In this document: positions 63,761 through 64,000 of the stretch, piece after piece
Numbering within the stretch: position 1 is the first letter of the stretch
How the letters are laid out: every line of letters begins with the position of its first letter
Assembly: GCF_043195105.1 (NCBI RefSeq)
Contig: NZ_JBAFWO010000004.1
Length of the DNA: 64,000 bases
Direction: 5' to 3' (one strand)
Origin: NCEH01 sp002257205
Lineage (GTDB): Bacteria; Pseudomonadota; Alphaproteobacteria; Rhizobiales; Xanthobacteraceae
Translations under genes and position numbers: made by a program
Notes under the pieces: model-generated
What the model was told of the DNA's origin: nothing
What the model saw: only the letters and a program-made list of their open reading frames with translations
The model's database searches: none

Positions 63761-64000
63761 TTGCCGTTCCGTTTCATCCATGCCGCAGACATTCATCTCG
63801 ATTCCCCGCTGCGTTCGCTCGCCCTGCGCGACCCCGAGCTTGCGGCGCTGATCGGCACCGCCACGCGGCGCGCCTTCACCCGCATCATTGATCTGTGCCT
63901 GGAGGAGCAGGTGGACGCGCTGGTGCTCGCCGGCGATCTCTATGACGGCGACCAGACCTCCATGAAGACCGCCCGGTTCCTCGGCGGGGAGATCCAGCGG
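63761..64000 (+). CDS. Metallophosphoesterase / DNA repair exonuclease (SbcD/YhaO-like), 5' part
   Basis: 80 residues reach the window edge. PFRFIHAADIHLDSPLRSLA carries the D-x-H metal motif and LVLAGDLYDGDQTSMKTARF the G-D-x-x-D motif of calcineurin-like nucleases; the DSPL form is typical of the YhaO/SbcD-like exonucleases. Start is probably the TTG at 63761, ahead of which lies GGAAGAAG; this could not be fixed. Normally paired with an AAA/SMC-like partner gene downstream. Marks the return to intact chromosome. Confidence 0.85.
   Translation, partial: MPFRFIHAADIHLDSPLRSLALRDPELAALIGTATRRAFTRIIDLCLEEQVDALVLAGDLYDGDQTSMKTARFLGGEIQR

Overview
The window looks like a chromosomal segment of a GC-rich alphaproteobacterium of the order Hyphomicrobiales, probably Xanthobacteraceae (inference). 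The evidence is a PhyR/NepR/EcfG general stress response (GSR), a DUF1150-Hsp20 pair, EIIANtr, a TorF-type porin, and dense operons with 1-11 bp overlaps. No phage or IS element is intact. The one RNA gene recognised is tRNA-Leu(CAA) at 59965-60049.

1-6.1 kb (minus): the 5' part of gltB, a TorF-like porin, an AprI/Inh-type protease inhibitor and a D-2-hydroxyacid dehydrogenase. 6.4-12.1 kb (plus): a complete CUT1-type sugar ABC importer (ATPase, Tat-exported binding protein, two permeases) followed by a 3-hydroxyisobutyrate-dehydrogenase-family reductase. Together with the divergent hydroxyacid dehydrogenase this suggests uptake and reduction of a sugar, polyol or sugar acid.

12.9-23.5 kb: the most unusual part. 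A seven-gene minus operon encodes a two-TM sensor, a sensor-MFS fusion, an orphan periplasmic binding protein, a GNAT, an RsbW-like kinase, a Na/Pi cotransporter with PhoU tail, and an RsbV-like STAS protein. It diverges from a three-gene plus operon (sensor, sensor, SpoIIE/PP2C phosphatase). All parts of an Rsb-style partner switch are present beside four related small periplasmic sensor modules. I propose it as one undescribed multi-input signalling system.

23.5-47.8 kb: housekeeping and regulatory genes. They include an Fsr-like MFS, an FAD-linked oxidase, TetR/NTF2 with tandem operators, an OhrR-like regulator, a transketolase/PDH-E1-like enzyme with divergent Lrp, DUF72, a K+ channel, typA, hpf, ptsN, DUF1150/Hsp20, a large MscS channel, an FMN-binding glutamate-synthase-like protein, a TIM-barrel protein, a hybrid kinase with degenerate receivers plus response regulator, a glutamine amidotransferase and TerB.

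48-59.8 kb: the GSR home region, with phyR, a HisKA_2 sensor with degraded ATPase domain, ecfG, nepR on the opposite strand, KGG, PRC-barrel, YqjD/YqjE-like and DUF1328 stress proteins, and otsBA. I read twelve exact GGAAC-N16/17-CGTT promoters plus one near match, nearly all just upstream of these genes and of three distant loci (32.5, 36.9, 37.5 kb).

60-64 kb: downstream of the tRNA the DNA is eroded. An AraC gene and an epimerase/reductase are intact, but aldo/keto reductase, AraC, MDR and SDR genes survive only as fragments, and there is an 8-bp tandem repeat. The window ends in the start of a metallophosphoesterase (SbcD/YhaO-like) gene.
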